Below are positions 1 through 7,250 of a stretch of DNA of 14,570 nucleotides, one piece after another. The notes beneath the pieces were generated by a model. That model was not told where the DNA came from, did not search any database, and was given only the letters and a program-made list of their open reading frames with translations. Each line of letters begins with the position of its first letter. The first letter of the stretch is position 1. The translations under genes and the position numbers were made by a program. Source of the DNA: CALKHT01 sp964511575 (GTDB lineage: Bacteria > Planctomycetota > Phycisphaerae > Phycisphaerales > Phycisphaeraceae); NCBI GenBank assembly GCA_964511575.1, contig CAZEFM010000101.1, positions 1-14,570 on the forward strand, written 5' to 3'.

Positions 1-2
1 AC

Positions 3-368
3 GCCGATACCTGGATCTCGGTGCAGTCGCTGGGCAGCCTCTTCCTGGTGGTGATGTTCATCGGACTGCCGCTGGCCTGGCGGTTGCGACGGTTCGTGCC
101 GCTGCCTTCGGATTGGCGAAGCGCCATCGCGAGCGGGCCGGTCGTTTTCACCTTCCTCTGCGCCTTTGCGTGGGCACGGCTCAAGTCGATGTACCTGGCC
201 GCCACCACCGAAGCCGAACGTGCTCAAAGCGCGTTCTACATCGACTTTGTCGAACAGATGAAAGAGCACAAGGAACTGCTCTTTGCGACGGGCCTGCTGC
301 TCTACGCCCTGGGCCTGGTGCAGCGTGTGCGACAGCAACGTGCCGCCTCATCCATCCCCGCCGATTGA
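3..368 (+). CDS. Small membrane protein, 3' part only
   Basis: The reading frame is open from the left edge of the window, so the gene starts upstream. A GTG at 21 lies in frame, but nothing marks it as the true start. About 121 residues are visible. Three hydrophobic stretches can be seen, counting from the GTG: about 5-20 (SLFLVVMFIGLPLAW), 34-54 (containing GPVVFTFLCAFAW) and 84-102 (ELLFATGLLLYALGLV). They are separated by a basic loop (RLRRF) and a charged amphipathic helix rich in Glu and Lys. This predicts an inner-membrane protein with a basic C-terminal tail (RVRQQR). No family is recognised and no catalytic motif is visible. The next gene begins 13 bases downstream on the same strand, so the two are probably co-transcribed. 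Confidence refers to the region being coding, not to a function. Confidence 0.6.
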   Translation, partial: ADTWISVQSLGSLFLVVMFIGLPLAWRLRRFVPLPSDWRSAIASGPVVFTFLCAFAWARLKSMYLAATTEAERAQSAFYIDFVEQMKEHKELLFATGLLLYALGLVQRVRQQRAASSIPAD

Positions 369-381
369 TTTTCAATCGCTT

Positions 382-726
382 ATGAACCAGCCACTCGACA
401 GCGACAAGTTGACCTGGGCGGTGTTGCTCGGCCGCTGGGTGGAGTTCGCCCGCAGCGCGGTGGCGCTGCCGCGCGATGAAGCGGGTCAGCGACTGCGCGA
501 CTCGGTGGTCGACATCATCACGCTGCAGGCCGTCTGGTTCGCGCTGCAGCATCTGGAAGAGCTCGATCCGGATGAGCGGGCGCTTGGCATCGATCGGGCG
601 CAGGTGCTGATCGAGAAGCACGCTGGCGCGCTGCGCGATCGTTTCGCGCCGGATGCTCCGCCGCCGCAGATCACCGAACTCATCGACGATGCGTTGCACG
701 AGCTGCATCGCCGCCGCGAGGCGTGA
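382..726 (+). CDS. Hypothetical 114-residue helical protein
   Basis: The ATG at 382 was chosen because it falls just after the stop of the upstream membrane-protein gene. The frame can be extended upstream, but that extension would overlap the neighbour and is low-complexity. No good Shine-Dalgarno sequence precedes this ATG, so translational coupling to the upstream gene is possible. The protein is soluble and looks all-helical, with many Leu, Ala, Asp, Glu and Arg and no Cys. Segments such as LTWAVLLGRWVEFARSAV and ITLQAVWFALQHLEEL resemble amphipathic helices, and there is a short Pro-rich linker (APDAPPPQ) before a last helix ending HRRREA. I do not recognise the family. Its position directly after a membrane-protein gene suggests a shared transcript but says nothing firm about its role. 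Confidence 0.6.
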   Translation: MNQPLDSDKLTWAVLLGRWVEFARSAVALPRDEAGQRLRDSVVDIITLQAVWFALQHLEELDPDERALGIDRAQVLIEKHAGALRDRFAPDAPPPQITELIDDALHELHRRREA

Positions 727-864
727 GTGTGTCGGCACGTTCACGTTCGGCGCGCGTTCCTGTCGCTGCAGCAAATTTCATGCGCGTACGTTGAAATCGT
801 TCTATCGCTGACGGTACGCCGGTACACTTGCATGTGACGGTTCGCGCGAGGGCGAGCACCTGTC

Positions 865-883
865 GTGCAACGGTTGTGCAACG
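865..883 (+). repeat. Two GTGCAACG direct repeats one helical turn apart
   Basis: The octamer GTGCAACG occurs at 865-872 and again at 876-883, an 11-base period. Both copies sit in the 201-base gap before the GlcG/HbpS-like gene, 45 bases before its ATG. An 11-base spacing puts both copies on the same face of the helix, as in some tandem operator half-sites. Upstream, at 823-828, is a TACACT hexamer that could be a -10 element, which would place the repeats in the 5' leader. With only two short copies, chance is a real alternative. Confidence 0.25.
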
Positions 884-927
884 CGATCGGTGTGTCGCGT
901 GCGATGGATGATTCTTGAGGGCCGACG

Positions 928-1353
928 ATGGTCGATTCACTTTCGACGAAGGACATCAGCCTCGAGCAGGCTCAGGCCGCGATTGAGGCGGCATTGGAAA
1001 AGGCGCGGGCGATCGGTTGCCGCATGAACATTGCCGTTGTCGATGCCGGCGCGAATCTCAAAGCGTTTGCCCGCATGGACGATGCGTGGCTCGGTTCGAT
1101 TGATGTCGCCATCCGCAAGGCCCGCACCGCACGCTATTTCAACCTGCCCACCGGCGAGGTGGGCAAGCTGTCGCAGCCGGGCGGGTCACTTTACAACATC
1201 GAACACTCCAACGGCGGGCTGATCACCTTCCCCGGTGGTGTGCCGATCAAGTCGGACGATGGCACGATCATCGGAGCGATCGGCGTGTCGGGCGATGCGG
1301 TGGAAAACGACCACGCCGTCGCCTCCGCCGGCGCTGACGGCGCGATCGCCTGA
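928..1353 (+). CDS. GlcG/HbpS-like (DUF336) family protein
   Basis: The product is 141 residues, the usual length for the single-domain GlcG/HbpS family (Pfam Haem_degrading, formerly DUF336). Matching features are an N-terminal helix with many Ala and Glu (residues 11-30), the strand NIAVVDAGANLKAFARMD (34-51), a helix that begins SIDVAIRKARTA (57-68), the motif GLITFPGGVPI (97-107) and the glycine-rich strand IIGAIGVSG (114-122). Members form small alpha/beta oligomers. HbpS from Streptomyces binds haem, whereas many homologues have no tested function and sit near glycolate or alcohol oxidation genes. No such neighbours occur here, so haem binding is only possible. The start is supported by a TTGAGGG stretch 8 bases upstream of ATG 928. 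A strong hairpin follows 40 bases after the stop, so this is likely a monocistronic gene. Confidence 0.9.
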   Translation: MVDSLSTKDISLEQAQAAIEAALEKARAIGCRMNIAVVDAGANLKAFARMDDAWLGSIDVAIRKARTARYFNLPTGEVGKLSQPGGSLYNIEHSNGGLITFPGGVPIKSDDGTIIGAIGVSGDAVENDHAVASAGADGAIA

Positions 1354-1392
1354 TCTCATCGACCAACCTCGTGCGCCGCGGTTGGATCGCGC

Positions 1393-1421
1393 AAACGGCT
1401 GACGTCATGCGTCAGCCGTTT
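1393..1421 (+). terminator. Hairpin terminator after the GlcG/HbpS-like gene
   Basis: A perfect 12-base inverted repeat, AAACGGCTGACG at 1393-1404 and CGTCAGCCGTTT at 1410-1421, encloses a 5-base loop. The plus-strand arm ends in TTT and is followed by a T/G-rich stretch, not a pure U-run. It lies 40 bases downstream of the stop codon at 1353, which fits an intrinsic or hairpin-assisted terminator for that gene. Confidence 0.65.
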
Positions 1422-1461
1422 CGTGTTGTGGGATTGTGCATCAGCGGTGCTGCGGCGCGGG

Positions 1462-1509
1462 AAAATGACGAATGTCTAAAGACGAAACTCAGAACGTTGT
1501 CATTCGTCA
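1462..1509 (-). terminator. Possible terminator overlapping the glycosyltransferase stop codon
   Basis: The 9-base arms TGACGAATG (1466-1474) and CATTCGTCA (1501-1509) are perfect reverse complements separated by 26 bases. On the minus strand the second arm is followed by TTTT (1465-1462), as expected for an intrinsic terminator of the minus-strand gene ending at 1507. The first arm contains that gene's TGA. The long loop and modest stem weaken the call. GACGAA at 1481-1486 could pair with TTCGTC at 1503-1508 instead. Confidence 0.35.
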
Positions 1510-2904
1510 CCACGCACCCATCGTTGCCATGGCTCGTTCGTAGACTTCGCGGCACTTCAGCGCGGCATCGTCCCAGGTGAGGCGACGCACTTCCATGTCG
1601 GCGTGTTCACGCAGCGTTGAACTCAGGGGCGGGTGACGCAGCACGGCAATGATCTTGTTGGCGATCTCATCCGTGTCCCAGAAATCAACCTTCAGCGCGT
1701 GGGAGAGCACCTCCGCCACGCCGGATGTCTTGGAGATGATCACCGGGACATCGTGGCTGATCGCCTCGAGCGGCGCGATGCCGAACGGCTCGGACACGGA
1801 TGGCATCACATACACATCCGCCATTTTGAAGATGCGTTCAACGTCCGGCCCGCGGAGAAAACCGGTGAAGAGCACCTTGTGGCCGATGCCTTCCCGGGCT
1901 GCCAGGTCGATGACATCGGGCACCTTGTCGCCCGACCCGGCCATGATGAACTTCACATCCTCATACTTCTCCAGCACTTTCTTGGCGGCGCGGACGAAGT
2001 ATTCCGGGCCCTTCTGCATCGTGATGCGGCCGAGGAACAGAACGATCTTGTCAGCCTTGCGGATACGCATGCCGGGCACGGGCTGATTGATCGCGGGGTC
2101 GTGTCCGTTTTCGATGCCGTTGTAGACGACGTCGATCTTGGAAGCGGGGATGCCGTAGCGATGCTGGACAATGGACCGGGTGAGATAGCTGACGCAGATG
2201 ACACGGGTGGCGGCGTGCATGCCTCGCCGTTCGAGCTCGTACACCTGCTGATGCACGTTGTCGCCGGCGCGGTCGAACTCGGTGGAGTGAACATGAACGA
2301 CCAGGGGTTTGCCGGTGACGGCGGCGACGGCCATGCCCGCGGGAAACGTGAGCCAGTCGTGGGCGTGGATCACATCGAAGTTTTCGCCACGTGCCAGGTC
2401 GACGCAGAGCGATGCGTAACGCTGCGCCTCGGCGATGAGGTCGCCCTCGTAGGGTGCGGCGTTGGGGTTGGCGGCCGCCATCATGCCGACGGGCGTTGCG
2501 GTGAACGTGGGGTCGGTCGCGCCGATTCGGGTGGTGCGGGATTCCTGCTCGCGGATACGCTCTTCCTCGGGACGGAACGACTGGTAGGGGTTGGTGATGC
2601 GGGAGGGGACAGCCTTGAAGGTGATGCGTTCGTAGGTCTCGGTCTGGAGGTCGCCTTCATATCCCGGTTCGACCTGAAACGTGCTGGCTACGGCGTGGGG
2701 TGTCCGATCACCGAAAGCGGCGCGGGGTGCTTGCGGAGCGAGGAGTTTGACGTGCGAGGTGTGTTCGGCGCCGATGGCCTTGGGCAGGACGAAAACGATC
2801 TGCATCTGCTGACGGCTCATCGCCTTGGTCAAGCCGCTGCAGGCGGTGCCCAGTCCTCCGGAGATGAACGGCGGAAATTCCCATCCCAGCATGAACACTC
2901 GCAT
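1507..2904 (-). CDS. GT4/GT5-like glycosyltransferase (glycogen-synthase-related)
   Basis: The 465-residue product is a GT-B-fold retaining glycosyltransferase. The N-terminal segment MRVFMLGWEFPPFISGGLG (residues 1-19) carries the Gly-Gly loop that contacts the sugar nucleotide in glycogen and starch synthases. HAHDW (180-184) is the second signature. The C-terminal half has GRITMQKG (292-299) and SEPFGIAPLE (371-380), including the glutamate that binds the nucleotide-sugar ribose. The likely role is transfer of glucose or another hexose from a nucleotide sugar to a glucan or other polysaccharide in the cytoplasm; the acceptor cannot be read from sequence. Residues 60-160 form a long charged insertion of unknown role. 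The ATG at 2904 is chosen because AAGAGGTG lies 6 bases upstream. A 69-residue upstream extension is open but lacks family character. It lies downstream of the RNA methyltransferase gene, 257 bases away, with its own candidate promoter. Confidence 0.88.
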   Translation of the reverse strand: MRVFMLGWEFPPFISGGLGTACSGLTKAMSRQQMQIVFVLPKAIGAEHTSHVKLLAPQAPRAAFGDRTPHAVASTFQVEPGYEGDLQTETYERITFKAVPSRITNPYQSFRPEEERIREQESRTTRIGATDPTFTATPVGMMAAANPNAAPYEGDLIAEAQRYASLCVDLARGENFDVIHAHDWLTFPAGMAVAAVTGKPLVVHVHSTEFDRAGDNVHQQVYELERRGMHAATRVICVSYLTRSIVQHRYGIPASKIDVVYNGIENGHDPAINQPVPGMRIRKADKIVLFLGRITMQKGPEYFVRAAKKVLEKYEDVKFIMAGSGDKVPDVIDLAAREGIGHKVLFTGFLRGPDVERIFKMADVYVMPSVSEPFGIAPLEAISHDVPVIISKTSGVAEVLSHALKVDFWDTDEIANKIIAVLRHPPLSSTLREHADMEVRRLTWDDAALKCREVYERAMATMGAW

Positions 2905-2910
2905 ACGATT

Positions 2911-2942
2911 CACCTCTTGCGCGACGGCATCGGCCCCGTCGC
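2911..2942 (-). promoter_or_regulatory. Strong ribosome binding site with adjacent hairpin
   Basis: On the minus strand AAGAGGTG (2918-2911) precedes the ATG at 2904 with ideal spacing and decides the start of the glycosyltransferase. Immediately 5' of it, GCGACGG and CCGTCGC (2921-2927 and 2936-2942 on the plus strand) form a perfect 7-base stem with an 8-base loop. A stem this close to the binding site could affect ribosome access, but no regulator or ligand can be named. Confidence 0.5.
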
Positions 2943-3111
2943 AGACGTACTGCAACCGGTTGGCAAGTCGCTCGTTGTGGCGCGGCGCGGTGCAACCTGA
3001 TTGGGGTTCGGAACAGACGCGGCTCGTTGCCCCCGTTGCCGTCGCAGATTGCTGAGCCCACGGGACCTGCCTCCACGATGCGGCAAGCAAACCCACCCAA
3101 TGATCCAACAC

Positions 3112-3140
3112 AATCTAACCGGAAGGGCGCACGCTCTCAA
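3112..3140 (-). promoter_or_regulatory. Candidate sigma70-type promoter for the glycosyltransferase
   Basis: Reading the minus strand, TTGAGA (3140-3135) is separated by 17 bases from TAGATT (3117-3112). This gives five of six matches at -35 and four of six at -10. The predicted start near 3105 would leave a leader of about 200 bases before the ATG at 2904. It lies just past the end of the methyltransferase gene (3162), which suggests independent transcription of the glycosyltransferase. This is a motif match only. Confidence 0.35.
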
Positions 3141-3161
3141 TATCTCGCATGAGCCACGCCT

Positions 3162-3998
3162 TCATTTTTCTTCCCCACGCTGACGGGCGGCTTCGAAAAG
3201 CATCACGGCGGCGGCCGTGGAGGCGTTGAGCGAGTCGACCACGCTGCTGCGCATCGCAATGCGCACCAGAACATCCGCCGCGTCGCGCCAGGCGTCGTCC
3301 AGCCCCGTGTCCTCCGCGCCGATCACGATGGCGACGCCCTGACGCATGTCCACGCGATGATATTCGGTCACACCCGCAGGATCGGCGGCGATGATTTTGA
3401 CACCCGCTTCCGCAAGAAAGCGCCGTATCGCCTCGCCCGTCGCCGCGACCACCGGCAGCGTAAAAACCGCCCCGGTGCTGGCGCGAATGGCGTTGGGATT
3501 GAAAAGATCGACCACGCCATCGGACACCAGCACACCCGTTGCGCCCACTGCCTCGGCTGTCCGCAGCATCGCACCAAGGTTGCCCGGCTTCGTCACACCC
3601 ACCGCCACGAGAAAAAGCGGCGGCGTGTCGGCGTGTTCCCGCATCCGTGCCGCAAGCGTCCCCAGCGTGACCTGCGGCTGCTCAAAGACCGCGAGCACGC
3701 CTTCGGGATTCTCGATGTAGCTCACCTTGCTCAGCAGTGTCGGGGTGATGGTGAACCATCGACGTGGTCGCGATGCATGCAACTGCCATTGCTCCGCCTG
3801 CTCATCGGTGGGGCGGAAGCGGTCGGGGCACCAGAACCCCTCGCGCAGGGTAAGGCCGCATTGCAGCGAGCGGCTGATTTCGCGCACCCCCTCGGCGACG
3901 AACAGGCCGGTTTTGCGCCGTTGCCTGCCCTCGCGCAGCTTCACCACCGCCTTCATCCGCGGATTGTCCGAACTCGTCAGGTCGTACGACTGAGCCAT
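3162..3998 (-). CDS. SpoU/TrmH-family RNA 2'-O-methyltransferase
   Basis: The 278-residue product has the two-part layout of RlmB/TrmH-like enzymes: an N-terminal RNA-binding substrate domain (about 1-110, beginning with the characteristic SSDNPRMKAVVKLREGRQRRK and FVAEGVREI) and a C-terminal SPOUT knot domain. The three SpoU motifs are visible: NLGAMLRTAEA (140-150), IVIGAEDTGL (225-234) and SSVVDSLNASTAAAV (251-265), with the conserved Arg in motif 1 and Asn in motif 3. Such enzymes use S-adenosylmethionine to methylate the ribose 2'-OH of a tRNA or 23S rRNA nucleotide. The target cannot be assigned, so no specific gene name is given. The ATG at 3998 gives the usual family N-terminus, although the upstream TTAGG is a poor ribosome binding site. 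A TAGCAT hexamer ends 7 bases before the ATG. The gene is divergent from the beta-CASP hydrolase gene; both act on RNA. Confidence 0.93.
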   Translation of the reverse strand: MAQSYDLTSSDNPRMKAVVKLREGRQRRKTGLFVAEGVREISRSLQCGLTLREGFWCPDRFRPTDEQAEQWQLHASRPRRWFTITPTLLSKVSYIENPEGVLAVFEQPQVTLGTLAARMREHADTPPLFLVAVGVTKPGNLGAMLRTAEAVGATGVLVSDGVVDLFNPNAIRASTGAVFTLPVVAATGEAIRRFLAEAGVKIIAADPAGVTEYHRVDMRQGVAIVIGAEDTGLDDAWRDAADVLVRIAMRSSVVDSLNASTAAAVMLFEAARQRGEEK

Positions 3999-4037
3999 GG
4001 CGATATGCTAACCTAAGGCAGGAACGGGGGAAGGGAT

Positions 4038-4107
4038 GAAGGCACGAAGGCACGGACGGGGCGCGATGGATCACGTTCGTTTGATTTCGCCGTCCTTCGT
4101 GTTCGTT
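4038..4107. repeat. Degenerate inverted repeat with GAAGGCAC tandem units
   Basis: The divergent intergenic region contains a tandem GAAGGCACGAAGGCACGG (4038-4055). The reverse-complement-like segment CCGTCCTTCGTG follows at 4090-4101. GGACGG (4054-4059) pairs with CCGTCC (4090-4095), and CACGAA (4043-4048) with TTCGTG (4096-4101), leaving a 5-base bulge and a 30-base loop. Similar GAAGGCACGAAGG-type intergenic sequence is, to my recollection, seen in several unrelated GC-rich phyla, which would make this a remnant of a dispersed element. It could also carry regulatory sites for the two divergent genes. Confidence 0.4.
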
Positions 4108-4130
4108 GCGGTTCCAATCGGATTCCACCC

Positions 4131-5528
4131 ATGCACATACAGTTTCTCGGCGCTAATCGGCAGGTCACCGGCTCGTGTTACTACGTGGAGGCGGGCGGGT
4201 TGCGGCTCATGGTGGATTGCGGCCTGTTCCAGGAACGCGAACACCTGAACCGCAACTGGGAAAACGCGCCGGTGGATGTGAGCAGGCTGGACGCGGTGCT
4301 GCTGACGCATGCGCATCTGGATCATTGCGGGCGCATTCCCAAGCTGGTGATGGAAGGGCTGCGTGCGCCGATCTACACGACCGCGCCGTCGGCGGAACTC
4401 GCACGCATCATTCTGCTGGACGCGGCACGCATTCAGGAAGAGGACGCGGCGTACAAGAAAAAGCGTCATCAGCGCGAGGGGCGCAAACCGGCGCGGCCGG
4501 TGCGACCGCTTTACACCGTCGAGGCGGCGGAACGGGCGCTGCCGCTGTTCAAGGTCACGCATTTCGATGAGGTGATCACGCTCAACGAGAACGTGAGCGT
4601 GCGGTTCATCTGCGCGGGGCACATTCTCGGCGCGGCGATGGTGGAACTGCAGGTGCGGGAGAACGGCCAAACAAGGCGGATTCTTTTCTCCGGCGACCTG
4701 GGGCAGTGGGACGTCCCCATGGTGCGCGACCCGATCATGGTCGAGTCGGCGGACATCGTGATCATGGAGTCGACCTACGGCAACCGCAACCATGCGACGG
4801 TGCAGGATGTGCCGGAAAAACTGGCGGCGGTGGTGAACGACACGATCGAACGCGGCGGGAATCTGATCATCCCAACATTCGCCGTGGAGCGGGCGCAACT
4901 GCTGATGTATTACCTGGGTGAATTGATTCACGAGGGGAAGGTTCCGGAGATCATGGTTTACCTTGACAGTCCGATGGCGGTGGACGTGACGGATGTGTTT
5001 CGTCGTCACCGGACGTACATGGATGCCGAGGCGCAGGCGCGTTACGCAGCCGGGACGCCGCCGTTTCGCTTCCCGGGACTGGAACTGGTGCGGACGGTGG
5101 CACAGAGCAAGGCGATCAACCGCATCAAGGGCACGTGCATCATTCTGGCAGGGTCGGGCATGTGCACCGGCGGACGCATCAAGCATCACCTGGTCGCGAA
5201 CATCGGTCGGACGGAATCGACGGTGCTGTTTGCCGGTTACCAGTCGCACGGAACGCTGGGCAGGCAGATTGTCGATGGGCATCGCGAGGTGCGGATCCAC
5301 GGTGCGATGCACCGGGTTAATGCCCGCATCGAACAACTGCAGGGGCTCAGCGCGCATGCCGATCGTGAGGACCTGCTCAAATGGCTCGGGGGATTCACCA
5401 CCAGGCCGCAACAGGTGATCCTCACGCATGGCGAGGAGGATGCGGCCCTGTCGCTGGCGACCGCGATGCGCGACATGGGCCACGAGGTCATGGTGCCGCA
5501 CTACCTCGACGTGTGGCAGCCGGCGTAA
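4131..5528 (+). CDS. Metallo-beta-lactamase/beta-CASP RNase-like protein
   Basis: The 465-residue product matches bacterial and archaeal CPSF73-like beta-CASP proteins. The metallo-beta-lactamase zinc ligands are H60, H62, D64 and H65 (THAHLDHCG), H164 (AGHILGAAM) and D189 (SGDLG). The beta-CASP insert begins near ESTYGNRNH (213-221) and contains GSGMCTGGRIKHH (341-353) and GYQSHGTLGRQI (369-380). The C-terminal RMMBL part has LSAHADRED (406-414) and THGEEDA (432-438), whose histidines complete the two-zinc site. Family members are RNA endo- and 5'-exonucleases; the predicted role is cytoplasmic RNA processing or decay. A basic stretch at 109-124 (KKKRHQREGRK and following) sits where RNA contacts are expected. 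The ATG at 4131 gives the canonical MHIQFLGA start, with no clear Shine-Dalgarno sequence. All key residues look intact. It is divergent from the methyltransferase and convergent with serA, 31 bases apart. Confidence 0.93.
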   Translation: MHIQFLGANRQVTGSCYYVEAGGLRLMVDCGLFQEREHLNRNWENAPVDVSRLDAVLLTHAHLDHCGRIPKLVMEGLRAPIYTTAPSAELARIILLDAARIQEEDAAYKKKRHQREGRKPARPVRPLYTVEAAERALPLFKVTHFDEVITLNENVSVRFICAGHILGAAMVELQVRENGQTRRILFSGDLGQWDVPMVRDPIMVESADIVIMESTYGNRNHATVQDVPEKLAAVVNDTIERGGNLIIPTFAVERAQLLMYYLGELIHEGKVPEIMVYLDSPMAVDVTDVFRRHRTYMDAEAQARYAAGTPPFRFPGLELVRTVAQSKAINRIKGTCIILAGSGMCTGGRIKHHLVANIGRTESTVLFAGYQSHGTLGRQIVDGHREVRIHGAMHRVNARIEQLQGLSAHADREDLLKWLGGFTTRPQQVILTHGEEDAALSLATAMRDMGHEVMVPHYLDVWQPA

Positions 5529-5559
5529 GGCGTCTTCATCAACGACTTCGCGCGTGGCG

Positions 5560-7197
5560 TCAGTGCTGTTCAGGCGGAAGCTTGACGGCGGCGACCTTGA
5601 GAATACCCGGTCGGCCGCGCAGCTTCTCGAGCAGTTCCGGCGAGGGTGCCTGGTCAACCTTCAGCACCATCAGCGCGGTGGCGTCGCGGCGGCTGATCGC
5701 CATGTCGGCGATGTTGATCCCCGCCTGACCAAACTCCGCGCCCACCGCACCGATCATGCCCGGGCGGTCTTCGTTCTGAATCAGAACCATGTGACCGGCC
5801 GGCACCATGTCCATGTGGTAGCGGTTGATCTCGATGACGCGCGGCCGACGATCGTGATACACGCAACCCACGACCCGACGCACTTCCCTGCCGTCGGCGG
5901 AACGCACCTGAATGGTGATCTTGCGGCCGTGCTCCTGCGTGTTCTCCTCCGTCACGGTGCGCAGCTTGATGCCGTACTGTTGCGCCACGTGGGTGACGTT
6001 GACGACGTTGAGCGGCATGGTCATGTGCTCGTTGAGCAGGCCGATAAGCCCGATGCGTTCGATGGTGGGGGCGGCGGCGGCGAGCTTGGAGCTGGACAGC
6101 TCGAAGGTGACCGATTCGATGCCGCCGGTGATCATCGGCGCGATGAGCTGCGTCATGCGTCCGGCGAGATCGACAAACGCCAACTGGTCGGCATTGAGGT
6201 CGAGCCGCAACCCGCCGGCGTTGACCGCGCCGCGAATGTCCTTGCCGCGCAGGTAATCCAGCAGCGCTTCGCCGGCGTTGAGGCTGACGGCTTCCTGAGC
6301 TTCATAGGTGCTGGCGCCCAGGTGCGGGGTGACCAGCAGCTTGGGATGGTTGCGCAGCGGGCTGTCAGCGGGGGGCGGTTCGGTGGTGAAGACGTCCAGC
6401 GCCGCGCCGCCGCACTTGCCCGAGTTGAGCGCATCGAGCAGCGCCTGTTCATCGACAACGCCGCCGCGTGCCGCATTGACCACCAGCACGCCGTCACGGC
6501 ACAGGGCGAATGTGTCCGCGTTGAGCATCGAACGTGTCTGATCGTTGAGCGGCACGTGGAAGGTGAGGATGTCGACGTGCGGCAGCATGTCGGCAAAGAC
6601 GCTGTACATCTTCACCGCGCCGTCCATTTCGGTCTCGCTGCGCACCAGCGGGTCAAACGCGAGCACCTTCATGTCGAACGCCAGCGCGCGTTGGGCGACG
6701 GTGCGACCGATGCGGCCGAAGCCGACGATGCCGATGGTCTTGCCCGCGAGCTGTCGTCCCTGGAACTTGTTGCGATCCCATCCGCCCTCGGTCATTTTGC
6801 GATAGGCGGGGCCGATGTTGCGTGCCAGCGCCATGAGCAGGGCGAAGGCGTGCTCGGCGGTGGTGATGGTGCTTGCCTCAGCGGTGTTGACGACGAGGAT
6901 GCCCTTGGCGGTGGCGGCATCGAGATCGATGTTGTCAACCCCCACGCCGGCGCGGGCGATCACCTTCAGTCGACCGGGATTTTCCAGCACCCGGGCGGTG
7001 ACCTGCACGCCGCTGCGCACGATCAGGCCGTCGTGTTCACCCACGATCGCGGCGAGTTCGTCCTCACTCATCCCGGGTTTGTCGGTCAGTTCAACATCGT
7101 CCTGAGCACGCAGATAAGCCAGCCCCTGCTCGGCGAGCTTGTCGGCGGCGAGAATGCGGAAGGTGCCGGTGGCAGTGGTCGTGTCGGTCATGGTCAT
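5560..7197 (-). CDS. serA: D-3-phosphoglycerate dehydrogenase
   Basis: The product oxidises 3-phosphoglycerate to 3-phosphohydroxypyruvate with NAD+, the first step of serine synthesis. It is 545 residues, matching the long (type I) form. The substrate domain is split around the Rossmann domain, which has GFGRIG at 159-164. The active site is complete: R244 (NAARGG), E273 (TTEPP) and H292 (PHLGAS). Residues about 325-460 form the allosteric substrate-binding domain, and about 470-545 form the ACT domain (LIQNEDRPGMIG), the usual site of serine feedback inhibition. The ATG at 7197 was chosen over a TTG-initiated extension to 7254, which has no family character. An ATG at 7191 is also possible, and neither has a strong Shine-Dalgarno sequence. 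hemL ends 53 bases upstream on the same strand with no hairpin between, so the two are probably co-transcribed. The product starts with a Thr-rich tail (TMTDTTTATG). Confidence 0.96.
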   Translation of the reverse strand: MTMTDTTTATGTFRILAADKLAEQGLAYLRAQDDVELTDKPGMSEDELAAIVGEHDGLIVRSGVQVTARVLENPGRLKVIARAGVGVDNIDLDAATAKGILVVNTAEASTITTAEHAFALLMALARNIGPAYRKMTEGGWDRNKFQGRQLAGKTIGIVGFGRIGRTVAQRALAFDMKVLAFDPLVRSETEMDGAVKMYSVFADMLPHVDILTFHVPLNDQTRSMLNADTFALCRDGVLVVNAARGGVVDEQALLDALNSGKCGGAALDVFTTEPPPADSPLRNHPKLLVTPHLGASTYEAQEAVSLNAGEALLDYLRGKDIRGAVNAGGLRLDLNADQLAFVDLAGRMTQLIAPMITGGIESVTFELSSSKLAAAAPTIERIGLIGLLNEHMTMPLNVVNVTHVAQQYGIKLRTVTEENTQEHGRKITIQVRSADGREVRRVVGCVYHDRRPRVIEINRYHMDMVPAGHMVLIQNEDRPGMIGAVGAEFGQAGINIADMAISRRDATALMVLKVDQAPSPELLEKLRGRPGILKVAAVKLPPEQH

Positions 7198-7250
7198 AAG
7201 CAACAGTGTTAATGGTGTGCGTGAGAATGTCCGCGGGGAAACGTAAGCGA

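Noticed and set aside
1633..3000. Open frame of 455 codons on the plus strand opposite the glycosyltransferase.
   Set aside because: Antisense shadow rich in His, Asp and Gly with no ribosome binding site or domain. The opposite strand carries clear GT-B motifs.
2905..3111. A 69-residue N-terminal extension of the glycosyltransferase.
   Set aside because: A strong Shine-Dalgarno sequence precedes ATG 2904, and the product from there begins exactly as expected for the family. The extension has no family resemblance.
5529..5559. Bidirectional terminator between the convergent beta-CASP and serA genes.
   Set aside because: The 31-base gap contains no convincing inverted repeat or T-run.
4071..5657. 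Open frame of 528 codons on the minus strand opposite the beta-CASP gene.
   Set aside because: Arg/His-rich shadow without any recognisable domain. The plus-strand product has the full metallo-hydrolase motif set.
5428..7212. Open frame of 594 codons on the plus strand opposite serA, extending from the beta-CASP gene end.
   Set aside because: Its composition (runs of His, Asp, Val, Gly, Arg) is that of an antisense shadow of GC-rich coding DNA. The minus strand encodes a complete SerA with all catalytic residues.
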